A stretch of 64,000 nucleotides of DNA from Phoronis australis (GCA_002633005.1 NMRA01000220.1:234619-298618), one strand, 5' to 3'. Positions 36,101-46,155 are shown, counted from the stretch's first letter. Program-made: numbers and translations. The notes: generated from the sequence alone by a model not told the origin.

Positions 36101-39100
36101 AGCTTAAGGAGACTTTTTATCTAGGTTTTGTAATCTAAAAAATCTTTTCCTAAGTCTGAAATGCTTTGATGAGCAAGGTCCAAGCTAATTCGCCATTCGG
36201 TCTAAGCCCGGAAGCATCTAATCTAGCAGTAGTGACTCATAACAAATAATGAGAATGGAGAATGATTTGATGGCCACAACCGTTTTCTTTGCGCAAGTCA
36301 CTGTTTTTGTGAGTGAAAAAAGACTGACCGATTAGCAGACCACCCAATGACGTCTCCAATCAAGTAAATGAAAGTAAACACCGACACGACACTTTGAGTA
36401 AACTGAATTGTTTCCGCTTAATTTAGAAGTTACACGTAGTTATTCGCGTTCAGCACTTAAACGTAAAATTTCATGTTGGTCTTGCATTTACTTCGTAACC
36501 CAACACTAGCGCATTATCACGACAGGTTAATATCTACGGTGTTGGCAGATGAAAAAAACATGTGGTAATATCGGGCATACATTGTAAAAGCAATGGTAAG
36601 CGACCGTAGCTTCTGTTCCTTCATTTGCTTGCAAAATTGCCTCTTTGCCGAACTACTTTTTAGTGTAGTCACGAAATGTCGCCGATTTCCACGACTGGTG
36701 ATTTGGAAGATCTAGTGAGCACCTCATGGATCAGACGGTCTCGCCACCTGGTGACTGACCGGTCTTTAATTGTTCCACGTCATGATGAAACCATGTTTTG
36801 TGTGTCGAGCAAACATAAAAGCATACCGTAACTTCAAATGAATTCGGAATGCACCTAGAAAGCATCATTGATTAACGGACTCAATCACGGTAAATATTCC
36901 AGAAAAGAAAGGGCCCTGCCTGCTAATCGACATCACACGGATGCTGATGAGAGCGAAATCCAAATAGGGGGATTGACCTATGTGAGAGAGATGAGGGCGA
37001 AGCCCTCAGACAGCTTCGCGAGATCGGAGGATCTCGCCTTCTGTCCTTGCTGTTGTTGGTGTGGACGCGGATCGAGGGCAGGACCTGGTAGGCCGGTGGT
37101 GGTAGAGGTGGTGTGCTTGATCTTCTTCTGGAGACGAGACGCTGGCTGGATGGCAACAGCGTTATTGACATCGTAGAGGTGAAGCTGGCTTGATGGCAGC
37201 AGCTTAGAGTTTGATTCACATGAAGCCGGCTTGTTGGCAACAGCTGTCATGCTACTGATTGGTTGTCTTTATACTGCCCCGTCGGGACAGTTTTTTTTTT
37301 CTTCCGTTGTCTTTATACTGCCCCGACGCCCCTTCGGAACAGTTACCAGTGGCACAGGGCCCGAACCCTTAGTGCTCCGGTGGCAGGTTGTCACGAAATT
37401 TGGTTGTCTGTATACTGCCCCGTCGCCCCTTCGGAACAGTTACCAGTAGCGCAGGGCGATTGACCTATACTGTATCTCTGTAATTATTATATGTAACTCA
37501 CCATGAACCAAGTCGCTCCTGGGTCAAACTAACTACTCGTGCATTCATTGCGTCATCGGACAGAATAATTCAGTTTCAATTCAAGTCGTATATTTGTAAA
37601 ATTTATACGAACATGACAATTACAAAAGTTAGCACCATCAATGATCCAACGAACTCGCTTGAGAAGCCTATCACACAATCGGTGTCCATTATGTTATGGT
37701 TGGGGGTCTATGCAAGAATGTTGACGCGTGACTTTCGTAAACTGTCCGACCTAACGCACCATAGCTTGCAAACCACAATAGTGATAAAATTTAGCTAATT
37801 CATCCATACATTCAAAATAATTCTCAATTGAAGTCGCGTACTCGTAAAACTCATGAACATGATGTACACTGTATCAGCGGAAGAATACCAAAGAAGACTG
37901 ACCTAGTTGAACAGCGAGGACAGGCTGAACTCGTCACTATCAGAAAAATTGTGGGTGGAATTTTTCGTCAAAATACCATTATAAATTAAAGTTAATACTA
38001 GTAAGGAGTCTGGTATTAGATTCGAACGCGAAGTGGTTGTGTTGTTTACCCGGTGACAACGCGCGCAGGCAAGTTAGATTGTATCACCATTGCGGTTTGC
38101 ACACCATGGTGCGTTTGGCCAGATTTTTTACGAATGTCTCGCACCAACATTTCTGCATAGCTCTAACCAACTCACTATAGACACCGATTGTGCAGTAGGC
38201 CTATCCTGTGGTTCGTTGGTCAATATTTGAACTGGACGATTGCGCGCGTACAGCTCACACGCTACATTGGATACAAAACGAATACGTAGTATGTCTGTCC
38301 ACCAATACTGTTTCACGGGCCGGGGTGAGTGCGATGAAGAAGAACATGTAGGGAAGTACCCAAGACGTTGGCAGTCATGTCCGATTTTATTTTGTTAAAT
38401 TCAAAAGCGTGAATATAAAACATGAGCGGTGCATTGGAAAAATTGACCTATCGCCAGGATTATGACGGACGGCTTAATTGACCAATCAGAACGCAGCACT
38501 CTTGGCGCACATTCGTCTGCGTTTCCAAGCCGCCATTTTACCCGACAAGCCACACGTAGTCGAGTAAAACTTACTTTAGTCTATAGCTCAAGAAATTGTC
38601 CGCTAAGAATGGGGAAATGGTGTTGATATGACATGTGTAGCACCGACAGCCGTTATGCTGCTCCAGAATAATACCCCGTCATTTTGGCATGTCCTAAGCC
38701 GAAAACTGATGTTGAAAAGCGTAAACTATGGATCAAACTGTACGGCCACACGAGCAGCTGCACTTAGCGATGTTGCTTGATAACTCAAAGGCTATAATAA
38801 ACACAAATATATTAGTTCCAAGATACGCACTTTTCAGCTTGGTGGCTATGGTGCAGGGCTATCTCAGTCTTGCCGCCTTTGTCTCGGCACCTGCTGGATC
38901 TCAGCACTCTAGCTGTAGTCCCCGGAAATTTTTGTTTTCAAGTACACTTTATTTTATGTTTTTTATTTATTTCAACCTAATGGACATTATTTTGTTTCGT
39001 ATCAGAGGTAAATTTTCGTTATTCATAAACCGTAAGCTGGCGTTCGTTCACTGAACTGAACTTCTCTCCCGGTCAAAATTCAGAGATTCGATCGGCACAG

Positions 39101-41727
39101 GGAAGGGCACTGGATTAGTGCCGGAACTCAAAGCCTTGGTGGAGCTGTTGTCACTTTTTGACGTGTACCTCTAGTATACACTATGTATGTAGAGTTAGAG
39201 AGAGCTCATTTTGAAGTTGTCCAAACATGATATTTAGATTTATGAAGCTTTAAAAAGAATTTGAGTTATTTTGTAAATACCCTATTTTTGCAACTACCAC
39301 ACCAGACTTGTAATCTTTTGTAACCATACCACGACTTCGTGATCATGCTACCTTCAAAATTAAATGAAAGCTACCTTTATGGAATGAAACTACAAAAAAT
39401 GCCAAGTTCATAAGAAGGTAGGCCTAATTTAAATGTCTTAATGGTGCAAACGGAGAATTCGATAGGCGGATTTAGGGGGGGCAGGGGCCCCAGCCCCCCC
39501 CCATTGGCTGCCGCAAGCAAAATGAAACAGCAAGAGCGTGAGGAAATACTGAGTTCAGTAACTAGGACTGGTAGCGGAAGAGGGGGGGTGGGGCTCAGAC
39601 CCCAGATCGCGGCGGAATCGTGTTCCTGTTTTTTTAGTCCACCGATAGATTTTCTGAACAGAAGGTCCAACGGTTTACATCCCTGGCCCCTGCAACTTTC
39701 GGGCCGCCTGTGCACATACAGTTGCACTTTGCCCAATTCCACGAGGCAACATATGTTGGCCCCCCTGTGGTTTCTAAGATTCGCCACTGAATTCCAGACA
39801 TTAATTTTACTTAGACACTGCCCTAGACCTACAGGAGCTAACTGTTTGGCCAGGACGAGATGAGTGTGTACCTGCAGCTATGAACCTGAATTTTTTTAAT
39901 CAAAATATTTCGTTACAAGATTAGAAAAGCGTAAACAGTGCTATCGAGTCGACCTACATGTAGTCAGACACTATAGTGCATGTGTTGTATGTAATCTATG
40001 ACCTACTTTTCATTTGGCGAAATTTAGCAGACGACAGAATAAAAACATCGGTGGATCTTCACTGATTTTATTCGAAAGATCATGAAATCTATAGAATCGT
40101 ACAGATAATTCGACTTTAAGGTACATACCCAGCTTTTCATGAACATATCGTATCAGTGGCCTTGTTATTTGTCAGGTGAAGGTGGCCCCGAGGCCGAGGG
40201 GTTCTTCGGATTTTCGCTGGCCCCTCGAGCACTAATTTTTTCATCGTCACCTTTACAAATTTCCATATCATGAACGTACGATTCACTGTTGAAAAGCATC
40301 GCCTCTTGTCTCTGTCGACGCGTTTTCAAACAGTACAAAAACACTCATCGATTCCACCAGGAACGTCGTTTAGTGACAGTGTATTTGCCTCTGACATCTC
40401 GTTCGAATGTCGGGTATCACGTGACTTTTCGGAGCTTGCGATAGGTCAATTAGGACAGCGAAGCCAACGGATGATTGAGAATTTACAGATCTTGCAGCTT
40501 TTGTTCCGGCGGAGGTTCTCGAAGGTAATATTTTTTCCAAAACTGACCTTTTGCCTCATCCGAAAATGGGTCCAGACATTTTTTTCGAAAATTCACCCCT
40601 TACGACATCGTGTGTTGGAGCAGTGTGTCCGGACTCTCCTGGACCCGTGCCTGGAGTGAGCGGGTAGCGACTCGGCTGGGGAGTGGTCATTGGAGGCCAT
40701 ATCATAAGAATGAAGTCGTTTATTGAACCAAAAATAACACCTGTGCTAACTTGCTTTATTTCCCGACTTGATGTTTAAGTCCCGTTTCAAAACAACAAAA
40801 ATGAAAACAAACGACATGGCCATTGAGAATAATGAGGGTACCAATGCAACATACATATTACGACCCAATGTTTTGAGACTAAGTTGTAACAATCGACCTA
40901 CGTCACTGAGTGTAGAGGGTTTTCCAAGGTTCTGTAGTGCATCCATCGATTAAATATAATTTAATTTATGGCGTTGTCATAATACCAAAATAGCCGCCGA
41001 TGTAGGGCTCAGCATGTCTTTAAAGGAACATTTCCTTTAAATACACTTCCTATATGTGGCAATTTATAAACAAGTTGCCAAGGCACACAATTAAAATTAT
41101 GTCACTGACTGCTAAAACCACGACTGAAAACAAACTCGAACTGCAGTCAAGTTGCACGAAAATGGATAGTGCTGACGCATTTCCGCTATACATCTCTGTG
41201 TCCTGTTTTGCTAAACTTAGTTGAGTCGTTCAGACAATAATTTTGGTCAACCAATATTTTGTTGACAACTGGTTGGCACAGTACTCAATTTCGTCCAAAA
41301 ATCAAGTTGTGCTGACCCATCCCAACCATCAACCCTCGTGTGAAGTTTGATAAGAATCTGTCAAGCCGCTTTAATTAACAATAATCGACAGACAAGGGAA
41401 TCTTGTGGATGCAAAAAAATGCTGTAGCATTGTCAAAACTCATATCGATTATTACCATATACATGTAGGTGAATTTTAACTGAACATAGAGTGTATGCGT
41501 GCATCAGGAAAACTAACCGGGTCTGGTCAATGATTTGTAAACAAGAGCAACGCACTACCGCACTGCAAACAGTATGCTACTGGGGACTTTTCATAACATA
41601 TCATATAATTAGATTAACGACCAACGGCAACCAGGATGTTGACTGTATGCTACCACAGCAAATATTTTAAATAAGTAACAGGGAGTAAATAAAACATGAC
41701 AATTAATATTAAAAAACTAGTAAATTG

Positions 41728-41795
<68 letters not shown>

Positions 41796-42354
41796 NTGGA
41801 TAGTGCTGACGCATTTCCGCTATACATCTCTGTGTCCTGTTTTGCTAAACTTAGTTGAGTCGTTCAGACAATAATTTTGGTCAACCAATATTTTGTTGAC
41901 AACTGGTTGGCACAGTACTCAATTTCGTCCAAAAATCAAGTTGTGCTGGCCCATCCCAACCATCAACCCTCGTGTGAAGTTTGATAAGAATCTGTCAAGC
42001 CGCTTTAATTAACAATAATCGACAGACAAGGGAATCTTGTGGATGCAAAAAAATGCTGTAGCATTGTGAAACTCATATCGATTATTACCACATAGGTGAA
42101 TTTTAACTGAACATAGAGTGTATGCGTGCATCAGGAAAATTAACCGGGTCTGGTCAATGATTTGTAAACAAGAGCAACGCACTACCGCACTGCAAACAGT
42201 ATGCTACTGGGGACTTTTCATAACATATCATATAGTTAGATTAACGACCAACGGCAACCAGGATGTTGACTGTATGCTACCACAGCAAATATTTTAAATA
42301 AGTAACAGGGAGTAAATAAAACATGACAATTAACATTAAAAAACTAGTAAATTG

Positions 42355-42439
<85 letters not shown>

Positions 42440-44910
42440 CAGTGATATAACAATTATAACAAAATTAATAAATAAATAATGAAAACAAGAAATACAAATA
42501 CATGTAAATTGTAATAGCAGCGGCAAAAGCTACGTTGCCTTTTTACGGACTGGAGCCGACGTATTTGCTGATGCTATCATTTACATCAAAAAACGACAGG
42601 TTAGCCGCAATTAAATTAGTTGTACTTAGGTTTGCCTTAACAAAAAGTCAGATCGCACCGTCCTTACAACATTTGTCTCCATCTTTCTTTCAGGTCTTTC
42701 CTGTTATCTTGATTACCATGATAACTATGCTGGCCTTTTATTTACCTTCCGAATCTGGAGAAAAGGTGGCGCTAGGTGTCACGGTTCTGCTTGCCATGAC
42801 TGTTTTCCTGCTCGTAATAGCTGAAAACATGCCAGCCACGTCCGCTGCAGTTCCTCTGATAGGTACGCAATCGCATTTAATTTAAGTAAAAAAAAGGCAT
42901 AAGACCTATTTTGTAAGGGTGCTGTGCTGTTGTTAGAGGAGGCGTGTTTTATTGCACCCTTAAGGCTTAGATCAGAAATCTCGTCAATCCTCCACATACA
43001 GACTTCCGAAAAATAATTTCACTTCAGTGTGGCAAAGAATAAATTCTTTCAGAAAACATCCATAATTTCTGATAAATTGGATAACTCTTGTAAATTATTG
43101 CTCAACTGTGAATGTGCATGGAAGAGCCAAGTGAGAGAGGTGGACCCAATTTTTGACTTGGTTTTTAGTCGTTTGAATGCAAAACACCCCTCCAAACTCA
43201 GACTTGACTGAGACTCATAGTCGAAACTAACCAATCACACGGTTTACTTAAAAGTGGGCCATGGCGTAAGTCGAATTTTGATCCGAGTTTCGACACCTTA
43301 ATGTCCATGCAATGATTGTGACTGGCCCAATACTGTACACTAAGTACATGTATGCCTTAGCGGGGTGCTAGGCTATTAACATTTTACATTAAACATACGT
43401 AAAAACGATGCAATAGAGTGCTACCCTCGTCAACACGCAAAGGTTAGGAAAATGTTTGAAAATTCTATGCAAAGCCTAATTAAACGACACAAGTGACTAA
43501 CGCTTTGGGTAAAAGACCGTCAGATCGAACCATACGATGCTCTTTCTGATAACGTTAGCTGAATAATATTTTTATCTGACGTCCTCAAATCGATTTGAGG
43601 TGCATGTGTTCTGTGATAACATGATGTCGAATGTCCCTTGGTCTATTTACACTAATAATTAGCATATGTTCATTGGCACGACGTTCCTGGAGGAAATATT
43701 CCATCGCCCATTTCCCCAGCCATTTTAAGACGATCGAGCACGGGTATCAAACCTCACCAGGAGAAAAATGATAATCCAACGTCTGTCGCACCTAGGCGCT
43801 ACCTAGAGTTGATCAGTTGACTCATGCACCATATACACAATGGATTACCATTATAAGGTTTGCTCCTAACATAGACGGAATGGAGAAAATTTATTACATG
43901 TGTAAGAACAGTTTTCGATGGTATGTTGACGATACGGTATCTAACTTCCAGGACAATTCTTCGGAGCCACCATTGTCATGCTTGGCCTATCAACTGCCAT
44001 GACGGTTATAGTACTCCACATCCATTTCAAGGGGAGCGAGGAGAAACGCGTTCCACGCTGGTTACACAACTTTGTCCTTGTATTCTTAGCCAAAGCCATG
44101 TGTATGTATCATTCCGAGGACAAGTGTGCAGAGGAAAACACGCCACTGGTGAGTAGGCCTAGAGCTTACGAGAGGATTTTCTGGGTCTTATAATTATTCC
44201 TCTTACAAATTACCGGGAATATCTCTTTCTCGCCGCCCAATGGCTGGAATTTTCACTTGGGGTGAAGTAACCACATTCCTACAATTCATTGCACGCATGC
44301 TGTTTCCGTCGCCTTAAATGGTCAACAGGAAAGTGTACTGGCACCTAAACCTGGTGCAACGTAATGGGTAATTTCATTGATATGCTATTTTTGTCAGAAA
44401 TGGCTGTTATAACTTCATCTTGGACAAGAACATGTTCACTACGTGTGTAGCTACAACTCGACCAGCGAGTTTGAGGAGAAATACATATACATGTGCTCTC
44501 CAAGTCAGATTGCCTAGATTTTGAGAAAGGGTTTGATGGAAATCAAATTAATTTGACGCTTAACTGCCATCTTTAACACATTTCAGACAGGATTTGCGTT
44601 GACGTACAACACTCCAGAAAAGTTTAGGATAGAGACCATAAAGTACACGAGTCAGCAGGGCAGTAACAACCACAGCATAAGTAAAACAACCGACGACATG
44701 ACTGTTAATTACGAAATGCTGCTACGTTTGAGCAGCTTGGAGCAAGCAATAACCACGCGGTTGTATGAAGATGAGAAACAACAGAGTTTAGACAATGAAT
44801 GGAGAAAAGTAGCGCGAGTCATCGACAGATTGTTCCTTGTATTGTTCTTAACGTTTACTTTAATAACATGGTTAATCATTCTTTTGAACAGGCCAAGTTC
44901 TACGTTTTAA
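18070..44910 (+). CDS. Nicotinic acetylcholine receptor subunit, alpha-type (complete, 10 exons)
   Basis: This is a subunit of a pentameric, ligand-gated cation channel of the Cys-loop family, acting at the plasma membrane. Exons: 18070-18121, 28783-28922, 29125-29169, 31291-31400, 33075-33210, 34958-35051, 35833-35969, 42694-42862, 43952-44148, 44587-44910; all introns are GT-AG and phases agree, giving 467 residues plus stop. Seen in order: signal peptide (about 1-20); loop D WLRL (76-79); loop [10 protein letters not shown]; Cys-loop C149-x13-C163; loop B GSW; loop C YTCCPEPY with vicinal C213-C214; M1 (about 239-256); M2 [19 protein letters not shown] with Glu at the cytoplasmic mouth; M3 in exon 9; a cytoplasmic loop of about 115 residues; M4 [13 protein letters not shown]. 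The vicinal cysteines make it alpha-type. Odd points are Trp in place of the usual loop A Tyr and GSWSLHG instead of GSWTYDG. A paralogue ends at 905 upstream. Confidence 0.93.
18220..18285 (-). repeat. Degraded tRNA-like sequence (minus strand)
   Basis: AACCCGCGACCTC and GGTCGCATACCGACG look like the complement of a tRNA T-arm and variable/anticodon region, but the D-arm side (GCTGGTAGAGCG) is inverted or scrambled. Probably a relic of a tRNA-derived repeat in intron 1, not a tRNA gene. Confidence 0.25.
20292..20370 (+). repeat. tRNA-like pol III promoter sequence (SINE head or tRNA pseudogene)
   Basis: TAGCTCGTCGG (20298-20308) resembles an A box and GGTTCGAATCC (20346-20356) matches a B box, at tRNA-like spacing. 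The T-stem pairs poorly and no acceptor stem closes it, so it is not a functional tRNA. More likely the head of a tRNA-derived SINE. A second sequence with the same boxes lies at 50455-50530. Confidence 0.4.
23915..23945. repeat. Small inverted repeat around AGTCGGT / ACCGACT
   Basis: AGTCGGT and ACCGACT face each other across CGGCGACCGATC, itself partly self-complementary. Short, and of unknown significance. Confidence 0.3.
24168..25920. repeat. Direct duplication of about 1.3 kb in intron 1, with internal short repeats
   Basis: 24168-24480 and about 25470-25770 share long landmarks: GCTTTCAGAAGATATTTTxC, TTATTCGAGATTTTCT, TCTATTGAACAAGAC, and AAGTTCGTCATATGAAT. The phrase GTTAATTTCGCCAAGT recurs at about 24462, 24620 and 25900. 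Between them, two diverged units contain CCAAGATGGCxGA followed by GCCATTTT (about 24768 and 24977). CATCAT/CGTCGTC trinucleotide runs add to the repeat character. No gene. Confidence 0.65.
28783..28922 (+). CDS. nAChR exon 2: N-terminal helix and first beta strands
   Basis: Acceptor CTGTTTCAG, donor CTA/GTAAGT. It codes for the region around [19 protein letters not shown], which matches the N-terminal helix and RPV motif of nicotinic receptors, and ends in NQIFDL. Contains one N-glycosylation sequon (NVT). Confidence 0.9.
29125..29169 (+). CDS. nAChR exon 3: 15-residue loop D exon
   Basis: The 45-base exon codes [15 protein letters not shown]. This length and its phase-0 ends are the classic arrangement of exon 3 in nicotinic receptor genes. 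The Trp is the loop D ligand-site residue. Confidence 0.92.
29643..29771 (+). other. Exon-like 43-codon open segment in nAChR intron 3
   Basis: An acceptor-like ATCTTTTTATTAG is followed by 129 bases, all open in phase 0, and a donor-like ATG/GTAGGC. The peptide includes [18 protein letters not shown], then DNDENM. The charged end resembles the cytoplasmic segment just before M4 in receptor subunits, but no M4 exon follows. It could be a stray exon from another receptor, an alternative cassette, or chance. It would insert in frame between exons 3 and 4 in the middle of the ligand-binding domain, so normal use there would be surprising. Confidence 0.25.
29887..30045. mobile_element. Short non-autonomous element with CAGxGGCGGA termini
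   Basis: The left end CAGGGGCGGATCCAGGGC and the right end CTAAGTCCGCCACTG are inverted repeats 159 bp apart, with a GGGGGCCCCC centre-right. The end type is that of small hAT-like elements (inference). Flanks show only an imperfect repeat (ATTCA / ACTCA). Lies in nAChR intron 3. Confidence 0.55.
31127..31237 (+). pseudogene. Duplicate of nAChR exon 4 with a one-base insertion
   Basis: Immediately upstream of the working exon 4, after a GGGTACAG acceptor, lies a 111-base copy of the 110-base exon. It reads [20 protein letters not shown] in frame 0, after which the conserved part continues only in the +1 frame as [11 protein letters not shown]. The extra base lies within GTCTGCCC near 31195-31202. 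The donor at the homologous position is AC/GTACAT, and a better GTAAGT lies six bases further on. Used alone it would throw exon 5 out of frame. It is most simply a former mutually exclusive exon, or a tandem exon copy that has decayed; a sequencing error of one base is the main alternative. The conserved Trp of WRPD is Arg here. Confidence 0.8.
31291..31400 (+). CDS. nAChR exon 4: loop A region
   Basis: Acceptor TTTTTGTTGCAG, donor AA/GTAAGT, 110 bases as usual for this exon. Codes [19 protein letters not shown] and then [12 protein letters not shown]. Two N-glycosylation-type sequons are not evident. The loop A aromatic position holds Trp (TLWN). Confidence 0.93.
31401..33074 (+). other. 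nAChR intron 4
   Basis: AT-rich and non-coding. At 32601-32672 it contains a dispersed repeat also found at the window's right edge (63928-64000), recognisable by CATTTTCTTGCGTA, CCTAGAGGAGG and TTTCAGTTTCCGGTTA. Confidence 0.8.
32601..32672. repeat. Dispersed repeat, copy 1
   Basis: Shares ACATTTTCTTGCGTA, CCTAGAGGAGG, GCCACTC and TTTCAGTTTCCGGTTA with 63928-64000. The second copy is cut by the window edge. Class unknown. Confidence 0.6.
33075..33210 (+). CDS. nAChR exon 5: Cys-loop, first half
   Basis: Acceptor TTTATTCTAG, donor CAG/GTAAGG. Codes [10 protein letters not shown] (Asn split with exon 4) through [13 protein letters not shown]. Cys149 is the first Cys-loop cysteine, and FPFDEQ is the invariant tip. 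Confidence 0.94.
34958..35051 (+). CDS. nAChR exon 6: Cys-loop end and loop B
   Basis: Acceptor TTTCCTTTCAG, donor G/GTAAGA. Codes [19 protein letters not shown], then [12 protein letters not shown]. The second Cys-loop cysteine (163) and loop B Trp (GSW) are present; the usual TYDG after GSW is SLHG. Confidence 0.93.
35833..35969 (+). CDS. nAChR exon 7: loop C with vicinal cysteines
   Basis: Acceptor TTTTGTTTTCAG, donor TTG/GTGAGC. Codes [15 protein letters not shown] through [16 protein letters not shown] and [11 protein letters not shown]. The YxCC....Y pattern is the alpha-subunit signature, and RRKSLYY marks the start of M1. Confidence 0.95.
36971..37468. mobile_element. Insertion with 11-bp direct-repeat flanks and internal repeats
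   Basis: GATTGACCTAT occurs at 36971-36981 and again at 37458-37468, bracketing 476 bp that are visibly more GC-rich than their surroundings. Inside are three diverged copies of CTGGCTxGATGGCAxCAGC-like units (about 37140-37245) and three of TTGTCTTTATACTGCCCCG with CCCTTCGGAACAGTTACCAG (about 37262-37450). The flanks look like a target-site duplication. Element class not recognised; long TSDs suggest target-primed (LINE/SINE-type) insertion, as an inference. Confidence 0.55.
38440..38790 (+). pseudogene. THAP-domain first exon with upstream region, broken (copy 2)
   Basis: It matches 6610-6980, including the CCAAT box in AATTGACCAATCAGAACGC and the segment before the ATG at 38609. The frame MGKWC meets TGA at codon 6, then continues [11 protein letters not shown], another stop, [17 protein letters not shown] and, after a frame change, [11 protein letters not shown]. 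Those are successive blocks of a THAP zinc-finger domain. Two stops and at least one frameshift make it a pseudogene. It lies in intron 7 of the receptor gene. The 108-codon frame starting at 38728 is only its tail running on into unrelated DNA. Confidence 0.65.
39460..39789. mobile_element. Non-autonomous element, GGCGGATTTAGG termini, 330 bp
   Basis: The left end GATAGGCGGATTTAGG and the right end CTAAGATTCGCCACT are imperfect inverted repeats, and GAATTC directly flanks both sides (39455-39460 and 39789-39794), which may be the target-site duplication. The internal phrase AAACAGCAAGAGCG is shared with a truncated copy at 46933. Open frames of 136-140 codons on both strands here are by-products of its GC-rich sequence. 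Confidence 0.6.
41163..42358. repeat. Near-identical direct repeat, two copies of about 565 bp, joined at an N
   Basis: 41163-41730 and 41797-42358 both begin TGGATAGTGCTGACGCATTT and both end GTAAATTGATAAT before an AT run. They differ by a handful of substitutions and small indels (for example ACATATACATGTAGGTG-type versus ACCACATAGGTG). The single N at 41796 sits exactly at the joint. This pattern fits two alleles placed side by side by the assembler better than a true tandem duplication. Confidence 0.8.
41729..41795. repeat. AT dinucleotide microsatellite 1
   Basis: Uninterrupted (AT)n of about 66 bases, ending at the ambiguous base 41796. Its true length is uncertain. Confidence 0.95.
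42357..42436. repeat. AT dinucleotide microsatellite 2
   Basis: Uninterrupted (AT)n of about 78 bases at the end of the second direct-repeat copy, in the same relative place as the first microsatellite. The 60-codon minus-strand frame across it is an artefact. Confidence 0.95.
42694..42862 (+). CDS. nAChR exon 8: M1 and M2
   Basis: Acceptor CTTTCTTTCAG, donor G/GTACGC. Codes [18 protein letters not shown] (M1), [17 protein letters not shown] and [10 protein letters not shown] (M2 and extracellular mouth). GEK with Glu261 is the cation-selective intermediate ring, and the Leu row at TVLLA is the channel gate. Upstream in-frame sequence from 42535 is intron. Confidence 0.95.
43952..44148 (+). 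CDS. nAChR exon 9: M3 and start of the cytoplasmic loop
   Basis: Acceptor CTAACTTCCAG, donor CTG/GTGAGT. Codes [17 protein letters not shown] and TVIVLHIHF (M3), then the amphipathic [16 protein letters not shown] helix found after M3 in nicotinic receptors. Confidence 0.95.
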
Positions 44911-46155
44911 ACTATTGTCGAGTATCCATGGAAATGGACGTTGATAGAAGCTGTTTAAATTGAAAGATGGAGATCAGTTAGTTGCTCATACGAAAATGTA
45001 AAAGATTTATGTCTGCGTTGATTACGAACCCGCTTATTCATCGGTTGAATTACACTTAAAGATGTTTCAGATGCAATGGTGAAAGAGCCAGTGTAATCAC
45101 AATTTGTTCTGAGCTAGAACTCCTTATCGTCCCAGTTTGTTCTGGCTGCTTAAACAAGCAATGCAGATTTTTCCAGACAGACCCACGTTGTGCCACAACA
45201 AGATACAGTGTGAACCAAACAGAACACAGGGCAAATCGGGAATAACTTGTGCTCAGTGTTCGTGCATTGTAAACAGGGTATCACTGGAAATAACAACGAA
45301 GGATTATTGAAAAGGACAACAATTTGTTATCACACAATGTGCGAGGGGTGTTGTGTGTGCGTTTGTTACCGACGTGAAGGGACGCACTGGGAACAACTCC
45401 AACTAAATGGAGAAAGACCTCACTAATGTATATAGTAAAAGGAATTCGTGTACAGCACTTATCAAACCTTAAACTTACGGGCTTACATAGAAGAAAAAAC
45501 AAGGCGTTGTTAAAGATTCTCATCTGTTGGAAGCGAATACTAAAAGGAGAATGTAGTTGACTGATACCTTTTGTGATTAAATGGACGTGCATGGGCAACA
45601 AAGCCTAGTCATGTGCTCAAAGCAACTGGTACACGTTTTATCAAAGATCTCTTGTGATGTAATACCCAAAACTGGTGTCCATTTATCAGAGGCTTCTTTA
45701 AAGTGCAGGTGTATGAAGAGTTTCTTACAATGTGAATACGGCGTAGGTTTGACTTTACCTGCAATGCTTAGTTCGTTTCAAAAGCACAGCCTCGCTTTCG
45801 CAGCCATGTGCTTACGACCGTGTTAGCTGCGACTGGGCGTGCGAGTCGTTTGATGAAAAGGTCCCTATAGAAGATTAACGAGAAAGTTTATATTAATCAT
45901 CAGATTTATCACTAGACACGCACTCGTGTCTGGCAGTTTCTATTAAGACTATGGAGAGACTGCTTTATTTGTTAGTACAATGTACCTCAGATGCGAGTAG
46001 TTTGTTCGTTGGGTGTACACGCGTATGTAGATTTTGCGAAGACAATCGTCAGAGGTCCGTTTGGTACATGTAATGTGAAAACAAATATGTTGCCAGCAAA
46101 CTGTGCCTCGGTCGTTTCACAATGTCTGTGATATTGTGAAACAAGGACATGTTCG
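44288..46155 (+). repeat. Tandem segmental duplication, copy 2 part A
   Basis: Counterpart of 268-2158. Covers the end of the last intron, the last exon and about 1.2 kb of 3' flank. Substitutions and small indels are scattered evenly, and the coding part is better conserved than the flank. Confidence 0.9.
44587..44910 (+). CDS. nAChR exon 10: cytoplasmic loop end, M4, stop
   Basis: Acceptor TTTAACACATTTCAG. Codes [20 protein letters not shown] through [18 protein letters not shown] and M4, ending RPSSTF then TAA. It is the paralogue of 576-905, differing at seven residues and two residues shorter. Confidence 0.95.
   Translation, partial: TGFALTYNTPEKFRIETIKYTSQQGSNNHSISKTTDDMTVNYEMLLRLSSLEQAITTRLYEDEKQQSLDNEWRKVARVIDRLFLVLFLTFTLITWLIILLNRPSSTF

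Larger units (their letters stand above)
35970..42693 (+). other. nAChR intron 7 (6.7 kb) with several insertions
   Basis: Contains a 476-bp insertion flanked by an 11-bp direct repeat (36971-37468), a broken THAP exon copy (38440-38780), a 330-bp GGCGGAT-type element (39460-39789), and a suspicious 634-bp direct repeat with AT microsatellites (41163-42440). The 129-codon open stretch at 40270-40659 has no recognisable domain. Confidence 0.85.

Noticed and set aside
36923-37250. Several overlapping frames of 90-105 codons on both strands
   Set aside because: They lie within the GC-rich repeat insertion and consist of its internal repeats.
39377-39863. 136- and 140-codon open frames on opposite strands
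   Set aside because: Both cover the GC-rich non-autonomous element at 39460-39789 and have no domain; long frames are expected from its base composition.
40270-40659. 129-codon frame in intron 7 as a nested gene
   Set aside because: No recognisable motif, an atypical composition and no splice or promoter context; treated as chance.
42344-42526. 60-codon minus-strand frame with Ile-Tyr repeats
   Set aside because: It is the translation of the AT microsatellite.
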